From Faecalicatena contorta (GTDB lineage: Bacteria; Bacillota; Clostridia; Lachnospirales; Lachnospiraceae), in assembly GCF_021531975.1 (NCBI RefSeq), contig NZ_JAFBIY010000003.1:62001-126000 (forward strand): a stretch of 64,000 bases of DNA, in the 5' to 3' direction. The translations under genes were made by a program, and so were the position numbers. Shown here piece by piece: positions 52,901-60,635 of this stretch. Each line of letters opens with the position of its first letter. The stretch's first letter is position 1. The notes under the pieces are model-generated. The model searched no databases, was not told the origin of the DNA, and saw only the letters and a list, made by a program, of their open reading frames with translations.

Positions 52901-55754
52901 TGAGACAAAAACAATATCAGGAGAGATCCCTGTTTCTGTTAAAATCAAAAAGGGTATATCGTTTACCTGTGTAGGACGATACCCCAGAACAGAACTTGTA
53001 GTTGAAAAAGAAGATGCTTTTGAAAAGATTGATCCAGATTGTTATGAGATTGTCAGTCATGTTACATATGATGACAAAACAAAACAAACGATTTATCAAG
53101 AGTCTATATATTTTGATGAGTCCTACAAACCTTCTGAAGATTGTAAGGTTTTCATTGTCGGTAATGATGAAAGAATGGATCTAATCCCATTGAATAAGAT
53201 TCAGAATAAAGAAATTTCGGGAAATCCATCTGGCAAGGTAATGGTAACAGCAGATTCAGAGAATATAAGAAGTATTTCAGTTTCCTGTGCAAAGCTAAAT
53301 GGAAAAATGTTGCCGGGCTACTGTTGGCTTGACAAAACGGTATATATTGGCGAAGGTATTTCAGACGTTCATCTTAAGATTAACTATTCTTGTAATGGAC
53401 ACTATCAAACAATAGAAAAAGATTTGGATGAATTGTCTTCTGAACAAACCATCCATTTACAGGATACTTCGAAAAAAGTTGTATTAACCAATGCGTCCGG
53501 AGATTTGACAAATGCATTGCTAATTATGAAGAATCAGGGTGGCTCAGAATCTTCGTATGGACTTTCGGTAGAACAAACTGAAGATGGCCAGTCGGTGATT
53601 TGTTTTGATGATGCGATATGGAAGAATATTACAAATGCCAAAACAGTTTCTCTTGTATGCAGTGATAATTCAGCAATTTATCAAATGGATCCAAGAACAA
53701 TGGAAGGTTCGGTTGATCTGAAAGAATTGAAGAAGGATTATCATAAGATTTCATATAAGGAAAGCGATGCCAAGATTCAAAAGAGTGTGATTTGCTTGAT
53801 GAATTATGATTTTACTGCAAATTCAGATACGATGTTACTGGCTCCCGGAGATTATCAAATTGAGACGGATTATACGATAAATGGAGTTGCCCTTCATAAC
53901 AGGCAGGAGATAACAATAGCAGATCAGGATGTAGTCCTTGAACTGCCGGAGAATTCTTCAGAGACTACGGTTACACTGAATTGGTCGACTATTTACGATC
54001 TTGTTCAAGTATCTTATGATTCGCCAGATGGCTGGGTTAATGATCAGACTGTAGAGAATGGACAAAAGATCGTCTGCCAGACAGGAGAACAGAATATTTA
54101 TATCTCAGCGCGACTGAAGGATGGCAGTAATATTAATATTAGCAAGACAGTAGATATTGCTGAAAATACGAATACCAATATCGAACTTTCCAATCAGTTC
54201 CACGGCAATGTGACGGCTCTTATGAATGGTGAAGCAACGCAAGAGGCTTCTGTAGAAGCAGGAAAGCAGATTGTGCTCAGTATGAGTGAACTGACAGATG
54301 GCGCCGGTAATAATTTCAATAATTATTATCAGGGAAACGGAATGAAGCCAACACTGATTCTGACCAATATTAGGGATGAATCCAATACGGTAGAGATAAA
54401 TGCTGAGCAGAATTATTACTATTTGGATAATTGGTCAAATTATACCTTTACCGTACCGAAAGTAGAGGGTACCTATCGGTATCGTATAGAATGGAAGGTT
54501 CCGATTATGGAGCATGTTCATGTTCTGCAGAAAATTACTGCCACTGAAGCAGATTGTGAAACAGACGGAAATATAGAATATTATCTTTGTGAAGAATGTG
54601 GTGGCCGGTTCAAAGATGCAGAGGGTACAAAGGAGATTTCGGAAGAGGATATTTTGATTCCGGCTAAAGGACATCATTGGGGTGAATGGATCGTTATAGT
54701 TCCGGCAACGGAAGAACAAGAAGGACAGGAACAGCGTGTCTGCGAGAATAATAGTACGCATGCAGAGACACGTGTGATCCCGAAATTGACACATACACAC
54801 GAGCTGGTATTCGTTCTGGCAAAAGAAGCCACTTATGAAGCAGATGGTAATATTGCGTATTATCATTGTAAATGCGGACGTATTTTTGCAGATGAAAATG
54901 GTGAAAAGGAACTCACGGAAGAAGATGTTGTGATTCCAAAACTGGTTCAACATATTCACAGTATAACAAAAGTTGGGGCAAAAGAAGCCACTTGTGAGGA
55001 AGCAGGAAACAGAGAGTATTATTATTGTGATCTTTGCGGAAAGTATTTTGAAGATACGAATGGTGAAAAAGAAGTTTCAAAAGATGATTTGATTATTTTA
55101 CCAAAGGGTCACGACTGGGGTGAATGGACAATCAGTAAAGAACCAACCGCCGATGAACCAGGTGAGATGATCCGGGTATGTAAGAATGACAACAATCACG
55201 TAGAGAAACAGAAAATACCGCCAACCGGACAGCCAGAACAGCCGGACATTGATTATCAGATCATCAGGACAGGCGATCTGGTTTGGACAAAAGATTCGAA
55301 TAAGACATTGCCGTTGTTTATAAGAAGAACTCCTGAAAAAGAAGGAAGCCTTGAGCATTTCAGAAATGTGACGGTTGATGGAACACGGCTGGATTCGGCT
55401 GATTACGATATTGACGGAGGTGAAAATCCGGGAACTGTTCTCGGTATTCAGTTATGGCCTTCCTGTCTTCAGAAACTGGCAAACGGCGAGCACGTCGTTC
55501 AGGTAATTTTTGATGATGGTAAGCTTGATGTGAAGTTAAAGATTGTGAAGCAAGAAGAATCTGGGGGAACAAATTCTCCGGACACCGGAGATGGAAACCA
55601 GAATTCCTCCGGAAAAAATGAAAAATTAACTTCTGATACAACATCATCAAAGACCGGAGACTCCGCAGATCTGACTCTGTGGATCACATTATCGGTGGCG
55701 TCTATAGCGGGGGCCGGCAGTATATGCGTTATCAAACGCAAAAAGAAAAGATAA
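49992..55754 (+). CDS. Large secreted surface protein with Cys/His repeats and sortase-like tail
   Basis: A 1,920-residue protein. The N-terminus is a signal peptide (basic KKKRKR, hydrophobic core, cleavage near VMANP). Residues about 50-900 contain beta-sandwich regions; NTFTV-like KVTNKSEKMVQYYLEAE and NIIGEKMEIPFTIYNRGPRGGW, then VYVGPFGSADLSFTM, look like CARDB or bacterial Ig domains. An internal charged helical region precedes them. Near residues 1,505-1,745 are repeated Cys/His modules. The C-terminus has SSKTGDSADLTLW, a hydrophobic helix and KRKKKR, a sorting signal. Neither an enzyme motif nor a specific ligand is visible. Codon use is AT-rich compared with the giant adhesin gene, suggesting separate acquisition. 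ATG at 49992 with GGAGG (49975-49979) 12 bases away, a long spacing. Confidence 0.8.
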   Translation: MGERRLKKKRKRIIAGVLLLVMIVQMFPLSVMANPSSDKLIFSADGGENTITVTPKQEEPDEGTEEIFNNGILDFSCDVVTLDRDYAQTVKVKVTNKSEKMVQYYLEAENSYEDIYLNFVQEGSENAKMVIEPQETQEIELSVFLQNAAEDTYRIPITAYVNDGEEGFWSAAVQKRILFHCKQSDFNVSIVPQESGSPAQKAYRITNNGEKITDLTLSASDSVKDYLIFSPAIENYTLDTGESVSTTVSCDLGLMKENDVSNVEGELIVSSGKQNVKQSISFEKTDDVKEIDAWRLALYQEKSSYYTIDQPEFADNFETPNDSAKASMKRRSNEWTEERVIELCHLNMEKGGISEENPISLTATYPYIDEEGKQQQITIETNVFSHMIAEPQENRIKYKQTKLDGTSIGDHVACYVLTSANLKKADYLDAISTYLKEASNFVNLEEDAKLIFDKVWEAFSGKEMGGGEIFVKSIIRDTAWDAFEVGTKDYTKDILEASKGISKVFGDMSDAAKAGKYMAVISNPTIEKSEKDKASAHLLMHMASVGIKAIKSTPQGKVSFFTAGPEKAIEILNKMDEIRYSDMSDEEFGLYFQQLVYGSQCTNVGSVKSQVKINSLARGMQGFWGMNRAYYQLGNNSYTNAEILELFGNSKSKRKRNTGLTEDDFASHPDANVVVTTGRLSNEALSYAYQDTTNQIFKVNGTQIGSITTNGLSGLYNVALVTDTFQQGVNTVIRDYDTNPGSYKVTADTEYNTLVPDDSTLFYSDSLDTLDDIRCIPDFAIYAENIRNQEKNIIGEKMEIPFTIYNRGPRGGWTDVSVTAEGETVYTEKNVYVGPFGSADLSFTMTPQKERNKITVSLENKTEYVEERTIENNTATKVLRAEKMEAPEIVKISPELIELKETDKGAFVSALFKNGKWMKSVQFSLDEDAWTETYECDGKDRYAALLPIKYLAEKDSHTLKVIATYQDGTSETKTISGEIPVSVKIKKGISFTCVGRYPRTELVVEKEDAFEKIDPDCYEIVSHVTYDDKTKQTIYQESIYFDESYKPSEDCKVFIVGNDERMDLIPLNKIQNKEISGNPSGKVMVTADSENIRSISVSCAKLNGKMLPGYCWLDKTVYIGEGISDVHLKINYSCNGHYQTIEKDLDELSSEQTIHLQDTSKKVVLTNASGDLTNALLIMKNQGGSESSYGLSVEQTEDGQSVICFDDAIWKNITNAKTVSLVCSDNSAIYQMDPRTMEGSVDLKELKKDYHKISYKESDAKIQKSVICLMNYDFTANSDTMLLAPGDYQIETDYTINGVALHNRQEITIADQDVVLELPENSSETTVTLNWSTIYDLVQVSYDSPDGWVNDQTVENGQKIVCQTGEQNIYISARLKDGSNINISKTVDIAENTNTNIELSNQFHGNVTALMNGEATQEASVEAGKQIVLSMSELTDGAGNNFNNYYQGNGMKPTLILTNIRDESNTVEINAEQNYYYLDNWSNYTFTVPKVEGTYRYRIEWKVPIMEHVHVLQKITATEADCETDGNIEYYLCEECGGRFKDAEGTKEISEEDILIPAKGHHWGEWIVIVPATEEQEGQEQRVCENNSTHAETRVIPKLTHTHELVFVLAKEATYEADGNIAYYHCKCGRIFADENGEKELTEEDVVIPKLVQHIHSITKVGAKEATCEEAGNREYYYCDLCGKYFEDTNGEKEVSKDDLIILPKGHDWGEWTISKEPTADEPGEMIRVCKNDNNHVEKQKIPPTGQPEQPDIDYQIIRTGDLVWTKDSNKTLPLFIRRTPEKEGSLEHFRNVTVDGTRLDSADYDIDGGENPGTVLGIQLWPSCLQKLANGEHVVQVIFDDGKLDVKLKIVKQEESGGTNSPDTGDGNQNSSGKNEKLTSDTTSSKTGDSADLTLWITLSVASIAGAGSICVIKRKKKR
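54508..55230 (+). repeat. Cys/His-rich repeats of the surface protein
   Basis: Two repeat types alternate. Three copies read HxHxLxxxxxxEAxxxxxGNxxYYxCxxCGxxFxDxxGxKE, and two copies read GHxWGEWxxxxxATxxxxGxxxRVCxNxxxHxExxxIP. The second copy of the first type has lost one Cys of the pair (YHCKCGR). These pairs look like metal-binding or disulfide modules common in Clostridial secreted proteins. Confidence 0.75.
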
Positions 55755-55771
55755 GATTTAATTAAAAGGGA

Positions 55772-55827
55772 AATACCCACAAGCCGAATGGTACTTTCTG
55801 CATCTTACGCTTGTGGGTATTGTTTTT
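55772..55827 (+). terminator. Intrinsic terminator of the surface protein gene
   Basis: A 13-bp perfect stem, AATACCCACAAGC (55772-55784) with GCTTGTGGGTATT (55809-55821), followed by GTTTTTA. Confidence 0.85.
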
Positions 55828-55893
55828 ATGTTATAATACTTTTATTATTCATTGTAGATTGGTTAAAATTATCTTTCAGTAGAAAGGGGGGAT

Positions 55894-57537
55894 ATGATGG
55901 GTGAGCGTAAAAAATATATTGTTCGACTTTTTGCGGCAGCTATTTTGTTGTTTGTTGTTTCCGCATACCGGCAGTTCAGCATGCGGTACTTGCCGGAGGA
56001 TTTTTTGCGTCCATATCTTGTCTGGGCGGTCTATATGTTTCTGCTCTTCTGCTGGCAGCATACCATTACAACAAAAATTACCCAGAAAGCCATGCGTGGC
56101 CACCTGACGGCGCAGAATATCGTCAGTATCCTGTATTTAACTGTTCGCTTTATCCAGGATGCATTCCTCTATGTCAATATTCCCTGGATGCGCTTTACCG
56201 GATACTTTATCAATATAGCAGCCATTTTCATACCGCTATTCGGTCTTTACGGCGCATTCTATCTCGGCAGGCCGGAGGATTACCGGATCAGCAAAAAGTG
56301 GTATCTGCTCCTGATCCCGGCTTGTTTTCTGAGTGTGATGGCATTGAACGATAATCTGTATCATTTTTTCTATTATATCGTGCCAAATGAGCCACAGCCG
56401 AATTTATACTTTCATCCATACATTGGCACATATATCATCTATATTTGGGGACTTAGTATCATCAGTTATCAGGTATATGTGATTTATCAACGAAATGGTA
56501 CGACAAAGTCAGATCCGCTTTACCGGAAGCTGATCCCCTTCTATGAACCGATCCTACTGTTCCTGTTCAGTATTCCTTATGCTGCGACGGCCTACGTTGT
56601 GCGGTTTGAGATTGTGGAATATTCGGCGGGACTGATTTTCATTCTTGTGCTTTGCTGGGAGCTTTATATCCTAGTCGGACTGATTCCGGTAAACACGCAG
56701 TACGAGGAAGTGTTCCGGCGGTCTACGGTGGCGATGCAGATTCTCCCATCAAGCGGGGAGACGATTGCAGCATCGGAAAATACGGCGGAAATCACGCCTG
56801 CTATGCTGGAAGCTCTAAAGCTGAATCAGCATTTTTCTGTTACGGAAGATATTATCATGCACCTGCACCAAATCCCGGGCGGGTATATGGTCTGGCAAAC
56901 CGATCTCTCGCAGATCAACCAAGCTTTGCGGGAGCTTCAGAGACTGAATGCGGAATTGGAAGAAAAACAGGATCTACTGGCGCAGGAAATTCGCATTCAA
57001 TCGGATGAGACAAGTATTCAGGCGCGCAATGATATTTACGACAGCCTATCCTCGGAGGTGGCCGGGCAGCTTACTTTGTTGACAGAACTTTTATCGAACA
57101 AAAACATTACGGCGGATGACTGGAAACGCATCTGCCTCATCGGCACGTATATCAAGCGATTCTGCAACTTGCGGCTCACTTATCAGGAGCAACAGACGAT
57201 TCCGATGGGCGATTTAGCCATCAGCTTACAGGATATGGCGAAATGTATGAAGAATGTCGGTATTCGAACAAGCTTGGATTTTTGCCCCACATCGAATTTA
57301 GAACCAGAGCTGATTCTTCTCATTATGAAGGTCTTGGAAGCGCTTCTGGAGGAGGCGGATTTTTGTCTGACCTCTATGGCAATCCGAATCAGCGATACGG
57401 TTTGCTTTGAGATTACCGGTACAGATCACGAGTTTGTTCCTCGTTCTTTAGAAGGTGGATATCGTCTTCAGGCAGAAAAGGTTCCGGCAGGTTATCGGCT
57501 TTTGCTCTTGCAGGAGGGAGAGGTGGTGCAGTCATGA
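55894..57537 (+). CDS. 7TM sensor protein with degenerate histidine-kinase-like C-terminus
   Basis: A 547-residue protein. The N-terminal 265 residues hold seven hydrophobic helices, typical of HisKA_7TM sensors. A coiled region follows (ALRELQRLNAELEEKQDLLAQEI), then a DHp-like helix (ARNDIYDSLSSEVAGQLTLLTELL, from residue 377). It aligns with RxRIxxxLHDxxGxxL of active kinases, but the phospho-accepting His is absent. The last 100 residues match an ATPase fold in position (ELILLIMKVLEALLEEADFC replaces the N-box) but the Asn and the DxGxG motif are missing. It is thus a likely pseudokinase that senses and signals to the next gene. A G-run (55886-55891) is close to this ATG; ATG 55897 is an alternative. 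The gene overlaps the next by four bases. Confidence 0.75.
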   Translation: MMGERKKYIVRLFAAAILLFVVSAYRQFSMRYLPEDFLRPYLVWAVYMFLLFCWQHTITTKITQKAMRGHLTAQNIVSILYLTVRFIQDAFLYVNIPWMRFTGYFINIAAIFIPLFGLYGAFYLGRPEDYRISKKWYLLLIPACFLSVMALNDNLYHFFYYIVPNEPQPNLYFHPYIGTYIIYIWGLSIISYQVYVIYQRNGTTKSDPLYRKLIPFYEPILLFLFSIPYAATAYVVRFEIVEYSAGLIFILVLCWELYILVGLIPVNTQYEEVFRRSTVAMQILPSSGETIAASENTAEITPAMLEALKLNQHFSVTEDIIMHLHQIPGGYMVWQTDLSQINQALRELQRLNAELEEKQDLLAQEIRIQSDETSIQARNDIYDSLSSEVAGQLTLLTELLSNKNITADDWKRICLIGTYIKRFCNLRLTYQEQQTIPMGDLAISLQDMAKCMKNVGIRTSLDFCPTSNLEPELILLIMKVLEALLEEADFCLTSMAIRISDTVCFEITGTDHEFVPRSLEGGYRLQAEKVPAGYRLLLLQEGEVVQS

Positions 57538-58565
57538 AAAAGAATACGTCAGCTAAAATGATTAAAAAAGCCATCGACTCTTACCCCGGCGGAATCTGCT
57601 TCTCCGCATTGGATGGACGGGTCATTCTCGTTAATGAGAAGATGAACAAACTGATGCTGGAGCTGACCGGACATACAATTCTGAACGCAAAGACGGCATG
57701 GGAGGAGCTAACAAACTTTGCTAATAACGGCAAGGCGGAAAAGCTAACCCAATCCTGGCTGCCAAAAGATATGAACAATGAAAATGAAAGCACCCACCAA
57801 CAGTTGTTCTTCCGCTTCTCCGACAACTCGGTCTGGCGTTTTGAGCTGAGGTTTCTTGATTCCAATACCGTTCAGGTTGAGGCGGCGGAAATTACAGAAC
57901 TCTACCGGCTCAGCGAGGAACTGTACGAGAACACTATCCGGCTGCAGGAGATTCAAAAGCGGCAGAAAGCCTTGCTGGACAGTATCGTGGAAATCAATTT
58001 GAATAAAGAGATTCTTGCCGCGAAAATGCATATCCATGATGAGCTGGGGCATTGTTTGCTGGCCACCACTAAGGCGATTACGGAAGACCGTCTGGCTGAG
58101 AACGCTGATGTACTGAGGGAAAATTGGAACAGCGCCATTCATGATTTTTCCAATATCTCTACAGTATGGACGGTGCCCGATTCCTCTCTGCAGTCTGAAC
58201 TGATGCAGGTTGCGGAGCTGATTGGCTGTAAGGTTACCTTCCTTGGAGAACAGCCCAAAAGCCGCAAGGCATTACAGCTTTTGTATGCCGCCATTCGGGA
58301 GGCGCTCACCAATGCGGTACGCCATGCGGACGCCACAGAATTGATGGTAAAAATTGAGCAAGACGAGAAAAACTATCATATAGAGATATCCGACAACGGC
58401 GGCGTTACTGTTTCAAAAATTACGGAGGGCAATGGTCTTAGCGCATTGCGGCAACGATTAGAACAAGAAGGAGCTACCCTGAAAGTACTCTGCGACAACA
58501 GTGTTTCCCTGCTTGTGGATATTCCCTTTGATTTTGATGAACCCCAGAAAGGAGGACGAAAATGA
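57534..58565 (+). CDS. Cytoplasmic sensor histidine kinase (NarL/HisKA_3 type)
   Basis: A 343-residue kinase with no transmembrane helix. Residues 12-120 look like a PAS domain (YPGGICFSALDGRVILVNEKMNKLM, then FRFSDNSVWRFELRF). A coiled linker leads to the DHp helix with MHIHDELGHCLL, where His168 is the probable phospho-acceptor (HDELGH). The ATPase has REALTNAVRHADA (N-box) and SDNGG plus GNGLSALRQRL (G-boxes). The start codon overlaps the stop of the 7TM gene (ATGA), and its own stop overlaps the regulator gene by four bases, so the three proteins are made together. It appears to be the catalytic partner of the 7TM pseudokinase. Confidence 0.85.
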   Translation: MKKNTSAKMIKKAIDSYPGGICFSALDGRVILVNEKMNKLMLELTGHTILNAKTAWEELTNFANNGKAEKLTQSWLPKDMNNENESTHQQLFFRFSDNSVWRFELRFLDSNTVQVEAAEITELYRLSEELYENTIRLQEIQKRQKALLDSIVEINLNKEILAAKMHIHDELGHCLLATTKAITEDRLAENADVLRENWNSAIHDFSNISTVWTVPDSSLQSELMQVAELIGCKVTFLGEQPKSRKALQLLYAAIREALTNAVRHADATELMVKIEQDEKNYHIEISDNGGVTVSKITEGNGLSALRQRLEQEGATLKVLCDNSVSLLVDIPFDFDEPQKGGRK

Positions 58566-59185
58566 TACAGGTTCTAGTTGTAGAAGATTCCAGGATTACC
58601 CGCGATGCCATTGAGAGCCAGATTGCCAAATCAGAAAGATATGTCCTGTACGCCTCCATAGAAAATGCAGCCAATGCAGAAATTGCCTGTCTGCGTGGAA
58701 GTGTCGATTTAATCTTGATGGATGTATGTACGGCTGACGAAGAATCCGGCCTGAAAGCTGCGGCAAAGATCAAGCAGTATAATCCAAAAATCAAGATTAT
58801 TATTATGACCTCCATGCCGGAACATTCCTTTATTCAGAAAGCGAAAGCGTGTGGTTGTAACGGCTTTTGGTATAAGGAATATAGCAACACTGACTTGATG
58901 GAGGTTTGCGACAGGGTGATGAACGGCGAATATGTTTATCCCGAGGACACGCCGGTGATTCGCATTGGATACAGTAACAGCAATGAATTTACCACTCGGG
59001 AATTTGATATTATTCGGGAGCTGGCGCAAGGCAGAAAATATGAGGAGATTGCGGCGGATCTGGATATTACGCTAAATACAGTCAAGTACCACATCAAGAA
59101 TATTTTGCAGAAAACGGGCTGCCAGAATACCTTGCAGTTGGTGGCCGAGGTGGTAGAAAAGCGGCTGATTCTGCCAAAATATTAA
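58562..59185 (+). CDS. LuxR/NarL-type response regulator
   Basis: A 207-residue response regulator. The receiver domain (1-120) has VVEDS, Asp54 in LILMDVCT (phospho-acceptor) and MTSMPE (Thr/Ser switch), with the conserved Lys in YKEYS. The LuxR-type helix-turn-helix (about 144-205) reads FTTREFDIIRELAQGRKYEEIAADLDITLNTVKYHIKNILQKTGC. It presumably activates or represses genes in response to the adjacent kinase pair. GGAGG before the ATG sits inside the kinase gene. The next ORF is a 38-codon peptide gene with a strong ribosome binding site. Confidence 0.9.
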   Translation: MIQVLVVEDSRITRDAIESQIAKSERYVLYASIENAANAEIACLRGSVDLILMDVCTADEESGLKAAAKIKQYNPKIKIIIMTSMPEHSFIQKAKACGCNGFWYKEYSNTDLMEVCDRVMNGEYVYPEDTPVIRIGYSNSNEFTTREFDIIRELAQGRKYEEIAADLDITLNTVKYHIKNILQKTGCQNTLQLVAEVVEKRLILPKY

Positions 59186-59205
59186 ATTGGGGGAGGATGA
59201 TATTA

Positions 59206-59322
59206 ATGGTAACATACATGGTTGATGTAGAAAAATGTATTAAACAGATTAATGCAATGAGCAAAACTGATTTTCACCAGAGAATCTTGCGAGGTGTTGC
59301 TGCCAGTGAGGAGAACGCATAA
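59206..59322 (+). CDS. Small 38-residue peptide at the end of the two-component operon
   Basis: An ORF of 38 codons starts 20 bases after the regulator stop. GGGGGAGG (59189-59196) lies 9 bases before the ATG, a strong ribosome binding site, and a terminator follows within 55 bases. The peptide begins MVTYMVDVEKCIKQINAM, continues with KTDFHQRILRGVAAS and ends EENA, with one Cys and no signal peptide. It has no recognised family. It may be an unannotated regulatory or signal peptide, but could also be a remnant of a longer gene. It is too short for statistical coding evidence. Confidence 0.5.
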   Translation: MVTYMVDVEKCIKQINAMSKTDFHQRILRGVAASEENA

Positions 59323-59374
59323 TCTTACAGTTCGCATAAGAATTTGAACCGTATGATTATCATGTAAATCAACG

Positions 59375-59421
59375 AAAAACCTTGAATTTCCTATGAAAAT
59401 GGGATAATTCAAGGTTTTTTT
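59375..59421 (+). terminator. Intrinsic terminator of the 7TM/kinase/regulator operon
   Basis: A 14-bp stem, AAAAACCTTGAATT (59375-59388) with AATTCAAGGTTTTT (59406-59419), and a T-run. It follows the small peptide gene and so includes it in the transcript. Confidence 0.85.
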
Positions 59422-59483
59422 GCGTATTGGGGAATAAATTTTGACTTATCGTAAATTATCGCTATTTATGCATGGAATTGGGT

Positions 59484-59616
59484 AAAAGTTGGGGAGTGAG
59501 TTGGGGAATTTCAATTCCCCAACTGGAGTATGAAACTTTGCCTCATTCTTCTGAAATAAAAGGGCGAAGATTGCTTGTTTTATTTTATTGGGGGATAGCG
59601 TAGTTCCCCAACTTTT
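59484..59616. repeat. Nested inverted-repeat element
   Basis: The outer arms AAAAGTTGGGGA (59484-59495) and TCCCCAACTTTT (59605-59616) enclose an inner perfect 12-bp hairpin, AGTTGGGGAATT with AATTCCCCAACT (59499-59524). The word GTTGGGGA occurs four times, two in each orientation. A minus-strand frame of 76 codons (59446-59676) runs through it but has no ribosome binding site. It may be a MITE or a structured attachment site. Together with the terminator it fills the 424-base gap 59323-59746. Confidence 0.65.
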
Positions 59617-59746
59617 GGTGTATGATAATATGAGATGTCTTAACATTTTGTAAGTTGTTATGAAAATATTTTTCAATTGATGAAATTAAATATACAGATT
59701 ATAATAGAGATAGATGAAAACTATTTGTAGTAGAAATGGAGAAAAA

Positions 59747-60517
59747 ATGAAATATAAAATTATTGCTGTTAATAATGATACAACAATTAAAACAATTGTA
59801 GCTGAAATATCGGAGGAAGAATATGAAACTATTATGTCTAATATAAAACAACTTCAAATATCTATGTTGAGTAAAGATTATTATGTTGTAGTTAGAGATA
59901 ATATAAAAGAGTTACTTGCGTTTTTGCCTACAATAAAGATGCAAGATAAGTATTCAATTGATACAATTAATCGATATACATACAATGTATTAGGCACTTT
60001 TTATGCATGGATTGAATATTATGAAAGCCATTATAAAAAAATTTTTGAACCCATTAAGAAAAAATATTATGATAAATATTTTGAGTATCGAATGATGTAT
60101 AATCTTCGGATTTATATGACTCATTGTGAAATGGCGATTACAAAAATAGAGTTTTGGCCTGGAAAATTGGAAATGTATATATATATTGAACCAGAAAATT
60201 TGTTACAAAATTCGAGCAGATTGCAAAAAAAGATTATTACAGAGTTGCAGAAAATGCGTGATGATAATGAAAAAATTGATTTATATGAATTAATGTTAGG
60301 ATTTGAAAAAATATTTACATCTATGCATAAAGAACTTTTAAAAGCATTAGAACCAGAATTACAAAACGTATTAAATGAAATAAATCCATATCTTCAATTT
60401 ACATCTGAAGGAAAAGCAAAATTATGTTATATATATGAAAAAGAAACGGATAAGAGAGTATATTCATTAACGGCATTTATAGGAGCTTTTATAAATAAAA
60501 TGTGTAATCCATATTAA
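59747..60517 (+). CDS. AT-rich hypothetical protein
   Basis: A 256-residue protein from the ATG at 59747, preferred over 59714 because GGAG at 59736-59739 is better spaced. The sequence is rich in Lys, Ile, Tyr and Asn, strongly AT-biased, and mostly helical. No signal peptide, membrane helix or known domain is seen. Features include ISEEEYETIMSNIKQLQIS, YTYNVLGTFYAWIEYY, KKYYDKYFEYRMMYNLRIYM and a C-terminal KLCYIYEKETDKRVYSLTAFI. The composition differs sharply from all neighbours. It may be cargo of a mobile element or a phage-defence orphan, but function is unknown. Confidence 0.65.
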   Translation: MKYKIIAVNNDTTIKTIVAEISEEEYETIMSNIKQLQISMLSKDYYVVVRDNIKELLAFLPTIKMQDKYSIDTINRYTYNVLGTFYAWIEYYESHYKKIFEPIKKKYYDKYFEYRMMYNLRIYMTHCEMAITKIEFWPGKLEMYIYIEPENLLQNSSRLQKKIITELQKMRDDNEKIDLYELMLGFEKIFTSMHKELLKALEPELQNVLNEINPYLQFTSEGKAKLCYIYEKETDKRVYSLTAFIGAFINKMCNPY

Positions 60518-60527
60518 ATGTACATAG

Positions 60528-60559
60528 CCGATTGGTTCACTAAGAATCAGTCGGTTTTT
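60528..60559 (+). terminator. Intrinsic terminator
   Basis: An 11-bp stem with two wobble pairs, CCGATTGGTTC (60528-60538) with GAATCAGTCGG (60544-60554), loop ACTAA, followed by TTTTT. Confidence 0.75.
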
Positions 60560-60577
60560 CTATGCCCACTTTTATAC

Positions 60578-60607
60578 ATAGCCAGTCCCGTAAAAAGGAT
60601 TGGCTAT
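60578..60607 (+). terminator. Second hairpin upstream of parA
   Basis: ATAGCCAGTCC (60578-60588) pairs with GGATTGGCTAT (60597-60607) with one wobble. It sits 28 bases before the parA start and could be a leader hairpin or terminator. Confidence 0.55.
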
Positions 60608-60635
60608 TAAATTTTTCGAGGAAGGAGGAAACCAT

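Noticed and set aside
59446-59676. Minus-strand frame over the nested repeat
   Set aside because: No start signal; it merely reads through inverted repeats. A recombinase-site origin is more plausible.
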